From contig DATAUE010000013.1 in the NCBI GenBank assembly GCA_036268425.1, positions 67,591 to 131,590 of the forward strand: DNA of 64,000 nt. Direction: 5' to 3'. This DNA comes from DATARH01 sp036268425. Lineage in GTDB: Bacteria; Pseudomonadota; Alphaproteobacteria; ATCC43930; CGMCC-115725. Shown in pieces: positions 1-9,396 of this stretch; the stretch's first letter is position 1, and every line of letters begins with the position of its first letter. The notes below the pieces were generated by a model. The model was given only the letters and a program-made list of their open reading frames with translations. It had not been told where the DNA came from and ran no database searches. Position numbers and translations under genes: made by a program.

Positions 1-991
1 CGAGATTGGCGTCCGGCGACACAAAGGATATCTCCAGGAGCGCGGCAAAAGCCTCGTCGAGAGCGCCTCGCTGAAACGCGGCGACGAGGCCGAGATGCCG
101 TTGGCGCATTCTCTGCGACACAAAGCCGGTGATCCCAAAATCCACCACGCCGACTCTGCCGTCCGCCAGTAGGCACAAATTGCCCTTATGCAAGTCGGCG
201 TGAAAAAACCCCAACTCGAATATCTGATAAAGAAATGCCTGAAACAGCAGCGACGCAGCGTGCGTGTGCTCGGCGTCGCTGAACGCTTCGCGTTCATTCG
301 ACAGCCAGCGCCCCTCAAGGAACTCCATCGCCAGAAGGCGCCGCGTCGTAAGCGACCAGATCACGCGAGGAATTTTTATGCCGCCGACCCGTCGGACGTT
401 TTGCGCGATATACGTCATTTTCCGGGCTTCCAGCTGATAGTCCAGCTCTTCGGCGGTCCATCGGCGTAGCTCTTCGACCCAGTCAGCGACCCGATAGCGG
501 TGCGTGACGGCGAGGATGTCCAGGATACGCGCGAGCTTGTCGAGAAACCTGAGGTCCCTTACCGTCTGAACCTCGATGCCCCGTCGCAGGATCTTTATGG
601 CCGCCACGTCACCCGACTCCAGCCCGACCCGATAGACACAGCCAAAGGAGGCAGAACCCACTTCGCCGAGCACGGTAAAGGGGAGCCTGCAATTCGCGGT
701 CAGACCGAGTTCTTCGCGGATGGTTTCGATGGTGGCGTTCAAGGGCTCGGCCGGACATTTGTCCAGTAAGACTTCGAGCTCTTTCGATAGAAACGGATCA
801 ACCAGATCAGGTCGTGTAGACAGCAGCTGGCCGAGCTTTACATACACGCCGCCCAGTTCCAGCAACGCACTGCGGAGCCGCCCAGCGAAGCGCGGCATGC
901 CCTGTTCGCCGCGCTTCCCGAGAAGCCCACAGTCCCAGACGTAGGCGACGCCCAGGTAGACCAGTTTTGCTAAAACGCCGAGAGACCGCAT
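1..991 (-). CDS. ABC1/UbiB-family atypical kinase, 3' end beyond window
   Basis: I translated the minus strand by hand; the frame is open to the left edge, so about 330 residues are visible and the C-terminus is missing. The start is ATG at 991, with an in-frame stop at 1001-1003 just upstream. Visible marks of the ABC1/UbiB/AarF family are VKLGQLLSTRPDL near the N-terminus, a glycine-rich loop GSASFGCVYRV, AIKIL with the ATP-binding lysine, RLLAMEFLEG, then FHADLHKGNL and VVDFGI, the catalytic and metal-binding motifs. Family members support ubiquinone synthesis or quinone and lipid homeostasis at the membrane. The full ubiB role cannot be separated from other ABC1 paralogues here. The small gene at 1027-1314 lies 35 bp upstream on the same strand and could be co-transcribed. 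Confidence 0.9.
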   Translation of the reverse strand, partial: MRSLGVLAKLVYLGVAYVWDCGLLGKRGEQGMPRFAGRLRSALLELGGVYVKLGQLLSTRPDLVDPFLSKELEVLLDKCPAEPLNATIETIREELGLTANCRLPFTVLGEVGSASFGCVYRVGLESGDVAAIKILRRGIEVQTVRDLRFLDKLARILDILAVTHRYRVADWVEELRRWTAEELDYQLEARKMTYIAQNVRRVGGIKIPRVIWSLTTRRLLAMEFLEGRWLSNEREAFSDAEHTHAASLLFQAFLYQIFELGFFHADLHKGNLCLLADGRVGVVDFGITGFVSQRMRQRHLGLVAAFQRGALDEAFAALLEISFVSPDANL

Positions 992-1026
992 CCCCGCTGT
1001 GCGTCACTCGTGCTCGCGTTAAAAAT

Positions 1027-1314
1027 TCAGCGGGGCTTGCCGCCTTGCTGCAGGCTTTCGGTCGCGCTGTCCACCGCATCCGCAAGGTTCGTCACTGCCC
1101 GCTTGATCGGGTCTGGCTTCCGCACGTCGCTGCGATCGCGTCCCATCGGCATCGCCATCATGTCGGCCATCACCTCGCCCATCTGCCACAACAGTTGCTG
1201 GTGCAGGCGCTGGATCGACACCATCAGCCCCAGCATGTCACTGGGGTTGGGAAATGTTCTTTCGGCGTAGCTTTTTTCGGTGGCGTCATTGTTCACGGAG
1301 CCTTCGATCGGCAT
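1027..1314 (-). CDS. small hypothetical protein, 95 aa
   Basis: The start is set at ATG 1314 because the strong Shine-Dalgarno GGAGGAGA precedes it by a few bases; a longer frame to 1362 lacks such a site. The protein is methionine- and glutamine-rich in its centre (LHQQLLWQMGEVMADMMAM), has a charged C-terminal half, and shows no signal peptide or membrane segment. The middle is probably helical. I do not recognise a family. It lies 35 bp upstream of the ABC1 kinase gene on the same strand, so the two may form an operon. The ribosome-binding site makes it likely to be a real gene, but its function is unknown. Confidence 0.55.
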   Translation of the reverse strand: MPIEGSVNNDATEKSYAERTFPNPSDMLGLMVSIQRLHQQLLWQMGEVMADMMAMPMGRDRSDVRKPDPIKRAVTNLADAVDSATESLQQGGKPR

Positions 1315-1851
1315 GGTCTCTCCTCCTTGACGAAATCGGCGGGATCCCTTGAAGTCGCACAAATCTGCAAACGCGCCGTTACCACCGGACAGGCCGACGC
1401 GTCACCTCGGTAGCTAGCTGAAACTGTTTATTCCCTTCACGCCCGATACAATCGCATATCACTCCCATTACTGAAATAGGCTCCTATCGCCGACGGACCG
1501 GTCGGCCCCATTCGCCACGCCATATCCAGCACGAGTTGCTTCACGCATTCACCGAGCTGTGTGCGAACGTCGGCACCCCCGCTTATCTCTCCAGCGCTTC
1601 AACAACGCGTTAGGCTAAACCCAGAAGCTTTTGACCATGCCGGCGACCGCCAAGCCATCCGCAGCTTCCCCAAAATTGCCGGGCCTTACCCCTTCCAAAA
1701 TCAGTCAATCCTTCAGCTATATTAATTACTTACACTTAATGACCGCGCACCAGGCTAAGCGTCGGAGCCGGCGCGCTTGCGACAGCCGGGGCGCGGCGAT
1801 GTAAGCTGGTCTCTCGCGTCGTCAGCGCGTAACGCCAGGGAGGATCAGCAC
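1315..1851. other. intergenic region, no gene seen
   Basis: There is no convincing reading frame. The region separates the minus-strand ABC1 unit from the plus-strand monooxygenase gene, so promoters for both should lie here. An AT-rich patch at about 1705-1742 contrasts with the GC-rich surroundings and is a candidate promoter zone. I see no clear -35/-10 pair, RNA gene or repeat. Confidence 0.4.
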
Positions 1852-2748
1852 ATGCAACTCGGATGCTCGTTACCGGTCGGCGACATCGGAACCGGGGCGG
1901 CGGTGTTGCGCGATTATGCACAATCGGCGGAAGGCCACGGGTTTACCTATCTCGTCGCGCCCGACCATGTGCTCGGCGCCAATCCGGACGTGGATCACGG
2001 CGGGCGGCGCGTCGGCACCACCGCGACGGCCTATCACGACCCGTTTGTGCTGTTCGGTTTTCTGTCAGGCTGCACCCGGAAGATCGGGTTTGCGGTCGGC
2101 GTGCTGATCCTGGCGCAGCGGCAGGCGGCGCTGGTGGCAAAGCAGGCGGCCTCGCTCGATGTGTTATCCGGCGGCCGGTTCCGTCTCGGCATCGGAGTCG
2201 GCTGGAACGAGGTCGAGTTCACCGGGCTCAACGAGAATTTCGCCAATCGGGGCAAGCGGTCGGCCGAGCAGGTGCGGGTCATGCAGGCATTGTGGGCCGA
2301 GCCGCATGTCGATTTCACTGGCGAGTTCCACCGCATCGAGGACGCCGGGATCAACCCGCGCCCGGCCTCGGGGCGCGTGCCGATCTGGTATGGCGGCCAC
2401 GCTGAGGCGACGTTCCGGCGCTGCGCCCGCTATGGCGATGGTTATATGCCGCTGGCTTTTCCGGCCGGCGATAAGGCGCTCGCCGCCTTCGAGAAATTGC
2501 GCACCCTGACTCGCGAGGCCGGCCGGGACCCCGCCGCAATGGGCCTCGAAGTGTGGGTGTCGCCCGGGACGGGCGGACCCGACGACTGGCGGCGTGAAAT
2601 CGCGTTCTGGAAAGAGGGCGGCGTCACCCACGCGACGGTCCACACGACCTATGCCAGCGCCAATCACACGCGCATTCCGGGGCGCACCCCCGCCGAACAC
2701 CTCGCCGCGATCATCCGCTACCGCGACGCGGTAGCCGATCTCGTGTAG
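1852..2748 (+). CDS. LLM-class F420/FMN-dependent monooxygenase
   Basis: This 298-residue protein matches the bacterial luciferase-like (LLM) superfamily, a TIM-barrel using FMN or F420. Seen are an N-terminal MQLGCSLPVGDIGTG strand, FAVGVLILAQRQAALVAKQ, then LSGGRFRLGIGVGWNEVEF, the diagnostic glycine-rich motif, and IWYGGHAEATFRR further on. ATG 1852 is chosen because AGGGAGGA sits just upstream; a longer frame from 1777 has no ribosome-binding site. The gene stands alone between intergenic regions. The substrate cannot be told from sequence. Two further LLM proteins occur at 37382-38374 and 42693-43511, which fits a lineage rich in this family. Confidence 0.88.
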   Translation: MQLGCSLPVGDIGTGAAVLRDYAQSAEGHGFTYLVAPDHVLGANPDVDHGGRRVGTTATAYHDPFVLFGFLSGCTRKIGFAVGVLILAQRQAALVAKQAASLDVLSGGRFRLGIGVGWNEVEFTGLNENFANRGKRSAEQVRVMQALWAEPHVDFTGEFHRIEDAGINPRPASGRVPIWYGGHAEATFRRCARYGDGYMPLAFPAGDKALAAFEKLRTLTREAGRDPAAMGLEVWVSPGTGGPDDWRREIAFWKEGGVTHATVHTTYASANHTRIPGRTPAEHLAAIIRYRDAVADLV

Positions 2749-2917
2749 CGCTGACGATCACGCACCGGTAAGGGTTCGCCCTCGGGCTGAACCTTCTTTT
2801 GCCACAATCGCTGTTGTTCTTCGTCGTCTTCAAGCTTGCCCACCATACTGGTGCGAACAGCGGCCTCGATTAACTGAATGGTTTATGGGGTATCGGCAAT
2901 TGGAACCGGGATGGTTT

Positions 2918-2967
2918 GCTGCCGTTTGGAAATCGATGCTGCTGCCGTTTGGAAATCGATACTGCTG
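2918..2967. repeat. 23-bp tandem repeat upstream of the CheBR hybrid gene
   Basis: A 20-bp core, gctgccgtttggaaatcgat, occurs at 2918-2937 and again at 2941-2960 with a 23-bp period, followed by a third partial unit (ctgctgccg). Each core ends in the palindrome ATCGAT. A 23-bp period is close to two helical turns, so the copies face the same side of DNA. It lies 100-150 bp upstream of the sensor-kinase gene and could be an operator. No regulator is identified. Confidence 0.6.
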
Positions 2968-3065
2968 CCGAGATGTGCCTCCTTGCCGCCAGATCGCGGC
3001 GGGGAGTACTTTCACATGCTTACGCTCGAGTACTGTCTCATCAGAGGAGGAGACCTTACTCCCCT

Positions 3066-6000
3066 ATGAACATGAGTAGGCTGATCGTCGGGATCGGTGC
3101 ATCAGCCGGTGGGCTGGACGCATTCACGACCTTCTTCGAAAACATGCCGCCCGACAGCGGGATGGCGTTCGTGCTGGTCCAGCACCTTGACCCCCATCAC
3201 AAAAGCATGCTGGCGGAGATCATCGCGCGTTCCACAAAGATGGTGGTTACTGAGGCGACGGACGGCACGAACCTCGCCGCAAACCACGTCTTCGTCATTC
3301 CGCCCGACGCGACGCTGACCGTTGCATGCGGCCGTCTCCGGGTGACCAAGCCGGCGCCGCCGAGAGACCGCCGCCGGCCGATTGACAGCTTTTTTATCGC
3401 ACTGGCCGAAGACCAGGGCGAGAAGGCGGTCTGCATCATTCTCTCCGGTTTCGGCAGCGACGGCACGCTCGGACTCTCAGCGGTCAAGGAGCGAGGCGGG
3501 CTGACGCTCACCCAGGCGGAGTTCGATCACTCGGCCATGTCCGGCATGCCGAGCAGCGCCACAGCGACCGGGTTGGTCGACCACGTGCTGCCAGTCGAGG
3601 AGATGCCGAGCGCGCTGATCTCCTATCAGCGTCATTTGGGCTTGGTCGAGGAGCGCAAAGATTCCGATGGGACGCGGCGCGACGCCGCCGAGTATCTGCC
3701 GGAGATATGCACATTGCTGCGCGACCGGCTCGGCCATGATTTTAGCGGCTATAAGAAGAACACGATGGTCCGCCGTATCCAGCGGCGGATGCAGGTCCTG
3801 CAAATCAGCGATATGCCCGCTTATACGGAACGCCTGCGCGGGGAGCCGGACCAAATCGACCTGCTTTTCCGTGAGCTTCTTATCGGCGTCACTCAGTTCT
3901 TCCGCGATCCGGCAGCCTTCGACACGCTTGCGCAAAAGATCGTCCCTAAAATGATCGCCGATCGCGGCCTCAACGACACAATTCGCGTGTGGGTAGCAGG
4001 CTGCGCCACCGGAGAAGAGGCCTACTCGATTGCGATCCTATTGCGTGAAGCTCTGGCGGGTCTCGAGAGAAGACCCAACATCGTGATCTTCGCGACCGAT
4101 CTCGATGATCGTGCTGTGGCGGTTGCCCGCTCCGGTTGTTACCAGAAGTCGCTGGTGCGGGGTCTATCGCCCGAACGTCTCGAACGATGGTTTATCGACG
4201 ATGACGGCTTCTATCGCGCGAAACCGGAAATCAGAGAATGCTGCATCTTCTCTGTCCATAATGTCGTCAAAGACCCGCCCTTCTCAAAACTCGACCTGAT
4301 TTCCTGTCGGAATTTGCTGATTTACCTGGATGCAGGTTTGCAGGACCGCTTAGTGCCGATCTTTCATTACGCGCTCCTGCCGGGGGGGACACTGTTCCTC
4401 GGTCCTTCCGAAACGGTGAACCGGCAATCCGGCCTGTTCACGGTGGTCGACGCCAAGCACAACATCTTCACCCTCCTCGAAGGGTCGGCGTCCGGGCTAC
4501 CCGACTTTCCGCTAACATCCGGTGGTCGCTCGGGAAGGCCCGCCAACCCGATGGCGGCGAAAGACCTCCGTCGCCTATTAGCGCAGTTCTCCCCCGCTTA
4601 CGTCGTGGTCGATGAACATCGCGATGTGGTCCAATTCTCCGAGCACATCGGCAAATATCTGGGGCCCGCGCCGGGACGGGCGACCTTGAACGTGCTCACC
4701 CTCTTGCGGAAGGGTTTGCGTCCGGTCGTCCGGAGCGCGATGCAGGAGGCGATCTCGGGGCTACGCCGCGCCGTGCGCGAAAACATCCTGCTCGAATGGG
4801 ATGGCGACCGGCGCGTGACCCTGATCGTCGAGCCGATCTCCGTGCCTCCTCGCGATCGCGCTCTGTTCCTCCTCGCCTTTCAGGAACTCCAACGAGGAGC
4901 TGGAGATGCAGACACGAACTCGACCGCGCCCGAGGGGGCTGTCGGTCCCGGCAGCGGCACCCTTACCGACGCGAACCTGCGAGCAGCCATCGAGCAGGCT
5001 GAAACCGCCGTCGAGCAGTTGCGCACGGCCAACGAGGAATACCAATCAGCCAATGAAGAATTACAATCCACCAACGAGGAATTGGAGACCGCGAAGGAGG
5101 AAATACAATCTATCAACGAAGAACTGCAAACCGTCAATACCGAGCTAAGCAGCAAAAACGAATCATTGCTGCAACTCAACAGCGATTTGAACAATCTGCT
5201 TGAAAGCACGCAAATAGCGACGCTGTTTTTGAGCGAAGATTTGATGATTCGCAATTTCACGCCAGCTATGACTGAGATTTTGCATATTCGCGAAGCCGAT
5301 ATTGGGCGACCGGTGACGGAGATCGTAAGCCGCCTCGACTATGGAGACCTGGAGCGCGATGTCGGAGAGGTGGTGCAGCGGTTGCGGATTGTCGAACGCC
5401 AAGTGGCCATTACCCACGGCGCGACGTTTCAAATGCGCATCCGCCCTTACCGTAAGGTAAACCGGGTTGTCGACGGCGTCGTCATCACCTTTGTCGACAT
5501 GACCGAGCGGGCGGCGTCGGATGTTCATCGCGACCTGCTCATGGCGGAACTCGATCATCGCGTAAAAAACATGCTGACGATCGTGCAGTCACTCGCTCTT
5601 CAGACCATGCACAGCGCTTCAACGATGGAGGCTTTCCGGGAGGCGTTCGAGTCCAGGCTCGACGGCCTGGCGAAAACGCACAACCTGTTGATGCAAAGCG
5701 ACACTCAGGCTGCGACCCTGCGCGACCTCGCGGTTGCCGAGTTGTCATCCCATGCGGCGGACGACGGTTCGTGTTACGTAATTGAGGGAGACGACCTGTC
5801 GCTCGACTCGCGCCGCGCGCTGGCGATTGGAATGATGTTCCACGAACTCGCCACGAACGCCGCCAAATACGGCGCTCTCTCGGTTCCAACCGGTCGCGTG
5901 ACCGTATCCTGGACGGTAACCTTGCCCGGCGAACGGAGTTTGCATCTCCAGTGGGTCGAATCAGGTGGCCCCGCCGTCGTAAAGCCGGACCGGCAAGGCT

Positions 6001-6137
6001 TTGGATCGCGATTGATCGAACGCGGTCTTGCCCATGAGTTGAATGCCAAGGTGAGCCTTACATTTGACCGGGCTGGCGTCCGTTGCGCGGTGAACATTCC
6101 CCTCACTCCGGTCATCGAACGGCATAACCATGAGTGA
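3066..6137 (+). CDS. CheB-CheR-PAS-HWE histidine kinase hybrid
   Basis: This 1023-residue signalling protein carries chemotaxis methylesterase and methyltransferase modules fused to a sensor kinase. The CheB part (about 1-190) shows GIGASAGG with nucleophile Ser13, VQHLDP with His40 and GFGSDGTLG with Asp132. The CheR part (about 210-480) includes the SAM motif VAGCATGEEAYS and CRNLLIYLD. A long coiled coil of repeated NEELxSxNEE follows, then a PAS-like region, then an HWE/HisKA_2 kinase with phospho-accepting His831 (ELDHRVKNML) and the N-box HELATNAAKYGA. Start ATG 3066 follows GAGGAGGAG. The frame overlaps the downstream receiver gene by 8 bp, so they should act as a pair. Such hybrids often control stress or motility responses rather than classical chemotaxis. 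No transmembrane segment is seen, so it is probably cytoplasmic. Confidence 0.93.
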   Translation: MNMSRLIVGIGASAGGLDAFTTFFENMPPDSGMAFVLVQHLDPHHKSMLAEIIARSTKMVVTEATDGTNLAANHVFVIPPDATLTVACGRLRVTKPAPPRDRRRPIDSFFIALAEDQGEKAVCIILSGFGSDGTLGLSAVKERGGLTLTQAEFDHSAMSGMPSSATATGLVDHVLPVEEMPSALISYQRHLGLVEERKDSDGTRRDAAEYLPEICTLLRDRLGHDFSGYKKNTMVRRIQRRMQVLQISDMPAYTERLRGEPDQIDLLFRELLIGVTQFFRDPAAFDTLAQKIVPKMIADRGLNDTIRVWVAGCATGEEAYSIAILLREALAGLERRPNIVIFATDLDDRAVAVARSGCYQKSLVRGLSPERLERWFIDDDGFYRAKPEIRECCIFSVHNVVKDPPFSKLDLISCRNLLIYLDAGLQDRLVPIFHYALLPGGTLFLGPSETVNRQSGLFTVVDAKHNIFTLLEGSASGLPDFPLTSGGRSGRPANPMAAKDLRRLLAQFSPAYVVVDEHRDVVQFSEHIGKYLGPAPGRATLNVLTLLRKGLRPVVRSAMQEAISGLRRAVRENILLEWDGDRRVTLIVEPISVPPRDRALFLLAFQELQRGAGDADTNSTAPEGAVGPGSGTLTDANLRAAIEQAETAVEQLRTANEEYQSANEELQSTNEELETAKEEIQSINEELQTVNTELSSKNESLLQLNSDLNNLLESTQIATLFLSEDLMIRNFTPAMTEILHIREADIGRPVTEIVSRLDYGDLERDVGEVVQRLRIVERQVAITHGATFQMRIRPYRKVNRVVDGVVITFVDMTERAASDVHRDLLMAELDHRVKNMLTIVQSLALQTMHSASTMEAFREAFESRLDGLAKTHNLLMQSDTQAATLRDLAVAELSSHAADDGSCYVIEGDDLSLDSRRALAIGMMFHELATNAAKYGALSVPTGRVTVSWTVTLPGERSLHLQWVESGGPAVVKPDRQGFGSRLIERGLAHELNAKVSLTFDRAGVRCAVNIPLTPVIERHNHE

Positions 6138-6527
6138 AAGCGAGCCTCACGATACGCCGCTGGCGGGTTTGCGCATTCTCGTCGTTGAGGACGAGATGAT
6201 GATTGCCATGCTGATGGAGATTACCTGGAGGAGTTTGGCTGCCGGATTGTTGGCCCGGCCGCCAACATCGCCCAAGCCATCGCTCTCCTTGCTACCGAAC
6301 CTCTCGACGGCGCGATGCTCGATCTGAACTTGGCTGGTCATGCGGTCTACCCAGTCGCCGAGGAACTCGTGCTGCGAGGTGTTCCGTTTGTCTTTGTAAC
6401 CGGATATGCCGCTCAGGATTTGAGTCGCGAATACATGGAGCGGCCAAAGCTGTCAAAACCGTTCCGCAGATGGGACCTGAAACGGATCATGGCGGCGACA
6501 TTCGCCCCGAAGGGAGAATTAACTTAG
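6130..6527 (+). pseudogene. single-domain response regulator, one frameshift
   Basis: The first frame begins MSESEPHDTPLAGLRILVVEDEMM, a typical receiver with the acidic pair, but after MLMEI it runs into nonsense. The +1 frame continues exactly as expected: DYLEEFGCRIVGPAANIAQA, then AMLDLNLAG with the phospho-accepting Asp, VPFVFVTGYA with the conserved Thr, and KPF with the conserved Lys. One G appears to be missing around 6219-6220 (GAG-GAT read as GAGAT). Repaired, it would be about 132 residues. The start overlaps the kinase stop, so it is the cognate output of the CheB-CheR-HWE protein. It may be a true pseudogene or a sequencing error; I cannot decide. Confidence 0.85.
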
Positions 6528-6689
6528 CCGGCGCTGTCGCTCTTCCTCCGCAGTCGCCCCGTCCCGTATATTTGTTATCTTTCTTCCTTACGCACTCCGA
6601 TCCCAGGCGCTGCTGTCATGCAGAAATAAAGATAGTCGTGCGGTATCGGCTTTTGTCGCGCAATGCTCCCCGTTGGGGAGGGAGAAAGT

Positions 6690-7742
6690 TCAGCCTTCGA
6701 CCAGCACGTTGACCGCGCGGGCGGCGACGGTGATTTCGCGCCAGGTTTCGTCGTCGACCGGCACGCCGTCGCGTAGTCGCGCGGTGCGATTAGCGCGCTC
6801 GGGGTCGCCGGGGATCAGCACGGGTTCGTTCGAATAGCGCGGCGGCGATGACGTGACGTAATCGGTCATCGCGGTGATCTCGTCCTTGAGCCATGCCTGA
6901 TCGGTGATGCGGCTCGGGTCGATCACCACCGTCAGCATGCCGTTGGTGGTGGTTTCGGCCGATTGCCGCTCCGGCCGCATCGTACCGCTGCCGGTGATCG
7001 CGCCCGCCAGCATTTCGCAGATAAAGGCGAGGGCGTAGCCTTTGTGTTCGCCAAAAGTCAGCAGCGCGCCGCGCGGCCGCTGGTACATCACCACGGGATC
7101 GGTCGTCGGGTCGCCATTCTGGTCGAGCAGCGTGTCGCCGGCGATCGCCTCGCCTTTATTGCGCGCCACGCGCACCTTGCCCATTGCGATGCGGCTCGTC
7201 GCCATATCCGCGATGATCGGACGCTCCGGCGCTGGGCCGGGGATCGCGATGCACAAAGGGTTGGTGCCGAAACGGCCGTCGCGCCCGCGCCACGGCGCCA
7301 CGGCCGGACGCTGGTCGGACAGGTTGACGAAATGCATCGAGACCATGCCGGCGGCGGCGCACATCTCGCCATAGGTGCCGACCCGTCCGATATGGTGCGC
7401 ATTGCGCAGCGCGACGACCGCAACCCCGTCCCGTTTGGCGCGCTCGATGCCGAGCAGGGTGGCGTTGCGCGCCACGATCTGGCCATAGCCGCGGTCGCCG
7501 TCATAGATGATGATCGAGCCGTTGTCGCTCGCCACCCGGCCGGCCACGTTCGGTTTCAGCGTGCCGCCATCGCGGTTGCGCAGATAGGACGGGATCATCC
7601 CGACCCCGTGGCTGTCGTGCCCTTTGAGGTTGGCCTCGACCAGATGGTTGGCGACGATGACCGCCTCCTCGTCGTCGCTGCCGGCGGCGGCCAAAATCCG
7701 GCGGGCGATACCGGTGAGGGCGGCGGCTTCGATGATCTTCAT
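6690..7742 (-). CDS. Ldh2-family malate/L-lactate-type dehydrogenase
   Basis: This 350-residue protein belongs to the Ldh2/MDH2 oxidoreductase family, which is not the classical Rossmann lactate dehydrogenase. It reduces or oxidises 2-keto/2-hydroxy acids, or related imines, with NAD(P). Seen are an N-terminal helical segment with GHDSHGVGMIPSYL, the catalytic histidine region ALRNAHHIGRVGTYGEMCA, FGTNPLCIAIPGP, and DMATSRIAMGKVRVARNKGE, all characteristic. ATG 7742 overlaps the stop of the upstream pheA-like gene in ATGA, so kdsB-pheA-ldh form one translationally coupled minus-strand operon. The exact substrate (malate, lactate, ureidoglycolate or another) is not determined by the sequence. 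Confidence 0.88.
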   Translation of the reverse strand: MKIIEAAALTGIARRILAAAGSDDEEAVIVANHLVEANLKGHDSHGVGMIPSYLRNRDGGTLKPNVAGRVASDNGSIIIYDGDRGYGQIVARNATLLGIERAKRDGVAVVALRNAHHIGRVGTYGEMCAAAGMVSMHFVNLSDQRPAVAPWRGRDGRFGTNPLCIAIPGPAPERPIIADMATSRIAMGKVRVARNKGEAIAGDTLLDQNGDPTTDPVVMYQRPRGALLTFGEHKGYALAFICEMLAGAITGSGTMRPERQSAETTTNGMLTVVIDPSRITDQAWLKDEITAMTDYVTSSPPRYSNEPVLIPGDPERANRTARLRDGVPVDDETWREITVAARAVNVLVEG

Positions 7743-8620
7743 TGGGGATGTCCATTTTCCTGCTGTCGTGCGGCGATGCGCTGCGGATGGGCTGGATAGA
7801 CGCCGAGGATGCGGACTTCGGTCGAGAAAAAGGCGAGTTCCTCGAGCGCCAGTTGCAACGGTCGGTCGTCAGGATGGGCTTCGACATCGGCGTAGAACTG
7901 GGTCGCGGTAAAGGCGCCGCCGACCATGTAGCTTTCGAGCTTGGTCATGTTGACGCCGTTGGTCGCAAACCCACCGAGCGCCTTGTAGAGCGCCGCCGGC
8001 ACGTTGCGCACGTTGAACACAAAGGTGGTGACCGTCGAACCGCCGCGTGGTGCGCGCATCGGTTCGCGCGACATGATCATAAAGCGGGTCGTATTGTGCT
8101 CCGCGTCTTCGATATTCTGCTGCAGCGACACCAGCCCGTAGATGTCGCCGGCCAGTTCCGAGGCGATCGCGGCGATCGCCGGGTTGCCGAGTTCCTTCAC
8201 CTCGGCGGCGCTGCCGGCGGTATCGGCGCGCACCACCGGCTGCAGCCCGTGCGAACGGATGAAATTGCGGCACTGCCCGAGCGCGTGGACATGACTGCGG
8301 ACCGCGCGGATCGTGTCGAGCGAAGCGCCGGGTAGTGCCAGCAGGTGGTGATGCACCGGCTCGAAATGCTCGCCGATGATGAAGAGACCGGAATCAGGCA
8401 TCAAATGGTGGATGTCGGCGACACGGCCGGCCACCGAATTGTCGATCGGGATCATGCCGAGCGCCGCGCGCCCTTCCCGTACAGCCGCAAAGGCATCCTC
8501 GAATGCCGCGCAGGGTAGGCTGGTCATCACCGGAAAGACGTGGCGGCAGGCAAGATCGGAATAGGCCCCGGGCTCACCCTGAAAGGCGATCATGCGGGTC
8601 GGGTCGGTGATGTCGGTCAC
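7739..8620 (-). CDS. pheA: prephenate dehydratase with ACT domain
   Basis: This 293-residue protein converts prephenate to phenylpyruvate for phenylalanine synthesis. The dehydratase part carries IAFQGEPGAYSDLA at the N-terminus, GMIPIDNSVAGRV, and the catalytic NTTRF motif. The ACT regulatory domain follows with the ESYMVGG region, which binds phenylalanine for feedback inhibition in this family. I chose GTG 8620 because it overlaps the kdsB stop codon as GTGA, matching the coupling on its other side; ATG 8593 is the alternative and would remove nine residues. Its place between kdsB and the Ldh2-type dehydrogenase is common in alphaproteobacteria. Confidence 0.92.
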   Translation of the reverse strand: MTDITDPTRMIAFQGEPGAYSDLACRHVFPVMTSLPCAAFEDAFAAVREGRAALGMIPIDNSVAGRVADIHHLMPDSGLFIIGEHFEPVHHHLLALPGASLDTIRAVRSHVHALGQCRNFIRSHGLQPVVRADTAGSAAEVKELGNPAIAAIASELAGDIYGLVSLQQNIEDAEHNTTRFMIMSREPMRAPRGGSTVTTFVFNVRNVPAALYKALGGFATNGVNMTKLESYMVGGAFTATQFYADVEAHPDDRPLQLALEELAFFSTEVRILGVYPAHPQRIAARQQENGHPQ

Positions 8621-9396
8621 TCCTGGCCTTTCATGGTCATGAGTTGTCGGGCGCGCGCGAGGTCGTCCGGCGTGTCGACTTGCACACCGAGTTGCGCCGG
8701 GTCGATCAGGCTGACCGATATTCGCATGCCGGCTTCCAGCGCGCGCAACTGTTCCAGCCGTTCGCGCTGCTCCAGGACGCCGCGCGGCAGGGTGACAAAG
8801 CGGTCGAGCGCGTCGCGCCGGTAGGCATAGAGGCCGATATGCTCGTAATGCGGCCCGTCGCCCCAAGGCACCGGCGCCTTGCTGAAATAGAGTGCGCGGG
8901 CTGGCCGCGTTGGGTCGGCAAAGCCGGCGACCACCTTGTTGACGCTGGTGGCGTCGAGCGCCGCCGAGTCGGTGATCTCCGTGGCAAGGGTCGCGATATC
9001 GGCGTCGGTGTCGGCGAGCGTGGCGAGCGCCACCCGAATCGCCGCCGGGTCGAGCATCGGCATATCGCCTTGCACGTTGATCACGGCGTCATGCGCGCGT
9101 TGCGGATCGAGGGCGGTGAGCGCCGCCTGGATTCGGTCGGAGCCGGTTGGCAGGGCCGGGTCGGTCAATACCGCACGGCCGCCGGCATGCCCGATCGCGG
9201 CGGCGATCTCGCGGTCGCCGCAGGCGACGATGACCGGCCCGATCGCGGCGGCCGCAGCGCAGCGCCAGACATGCACGATCATCGGCACACCGGCGATGTC
9301 GGCGAGAGGTTTGTTGGGCAATCGCGTGGCGGCAAGCCGCGCCGGGATCATGACGATCGGGTTGCGGATTGTGGTCTCGGAGGGTGGGATGGGCAT
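8617..9396 (-). CDS. kdsB: 3-deoxy-manno-octulosonate cytidylyltransferase
   Basis: It activates Kdo as CMP-Kdo for lipopolysaccharide inner-core synthesis in the cytoplasm. The nucleotidyltransferase signature is clear: VMIPARLAATRLPNKPLADI, then IVACGDREI, a PTGSDRI-type motif (LPTGSDRIQAAL), VINVQGDMPMLDP with the metal-binding aspartate, and HIGLYAYRRDAL with RLEQLRALE near the end. Length (259 residues) fits the family. Start ATG 9396 is chosen because the protein begins directly before the signature; a longer frame to 9432 adds twelve cysteine- and arginine-rich residues. No strong ribosome-binding site is visible at either. It is the first gene of the kdsB-pheA-ldh operon and shares an upstream region with the divergent cytochrome gene. 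Confidence 0.93.
   Translation of the reverse strand: MPIPPSETTIRNPIVMIPARLAATRLPNKPLADIAGVPMIVHVWRCAAAAAIGPVIVACGDREIAAAIGHAGGRAVLTDPALPTGSDRIQAALTALDPQRAHDAVINVQGDMPMLDPAAIRVALATLADTDADIATLATEITDSAALDATSVNKVVAGFADPTRPARALYFSKAPVPWGDGPHYEHIGLYAYRRDALDRFVTLPRGVLEQRERLEQLRALEAGMRISVSLIDPAQLGVQVDTPDDLARARQLMTMKGQE

Noticed and set aside
188..944. Plus-strand frames at the left end
   Set aside because: The minus strand encodes an unmistakable ABC1-kinase with catalytic motifs, so these are shadows.
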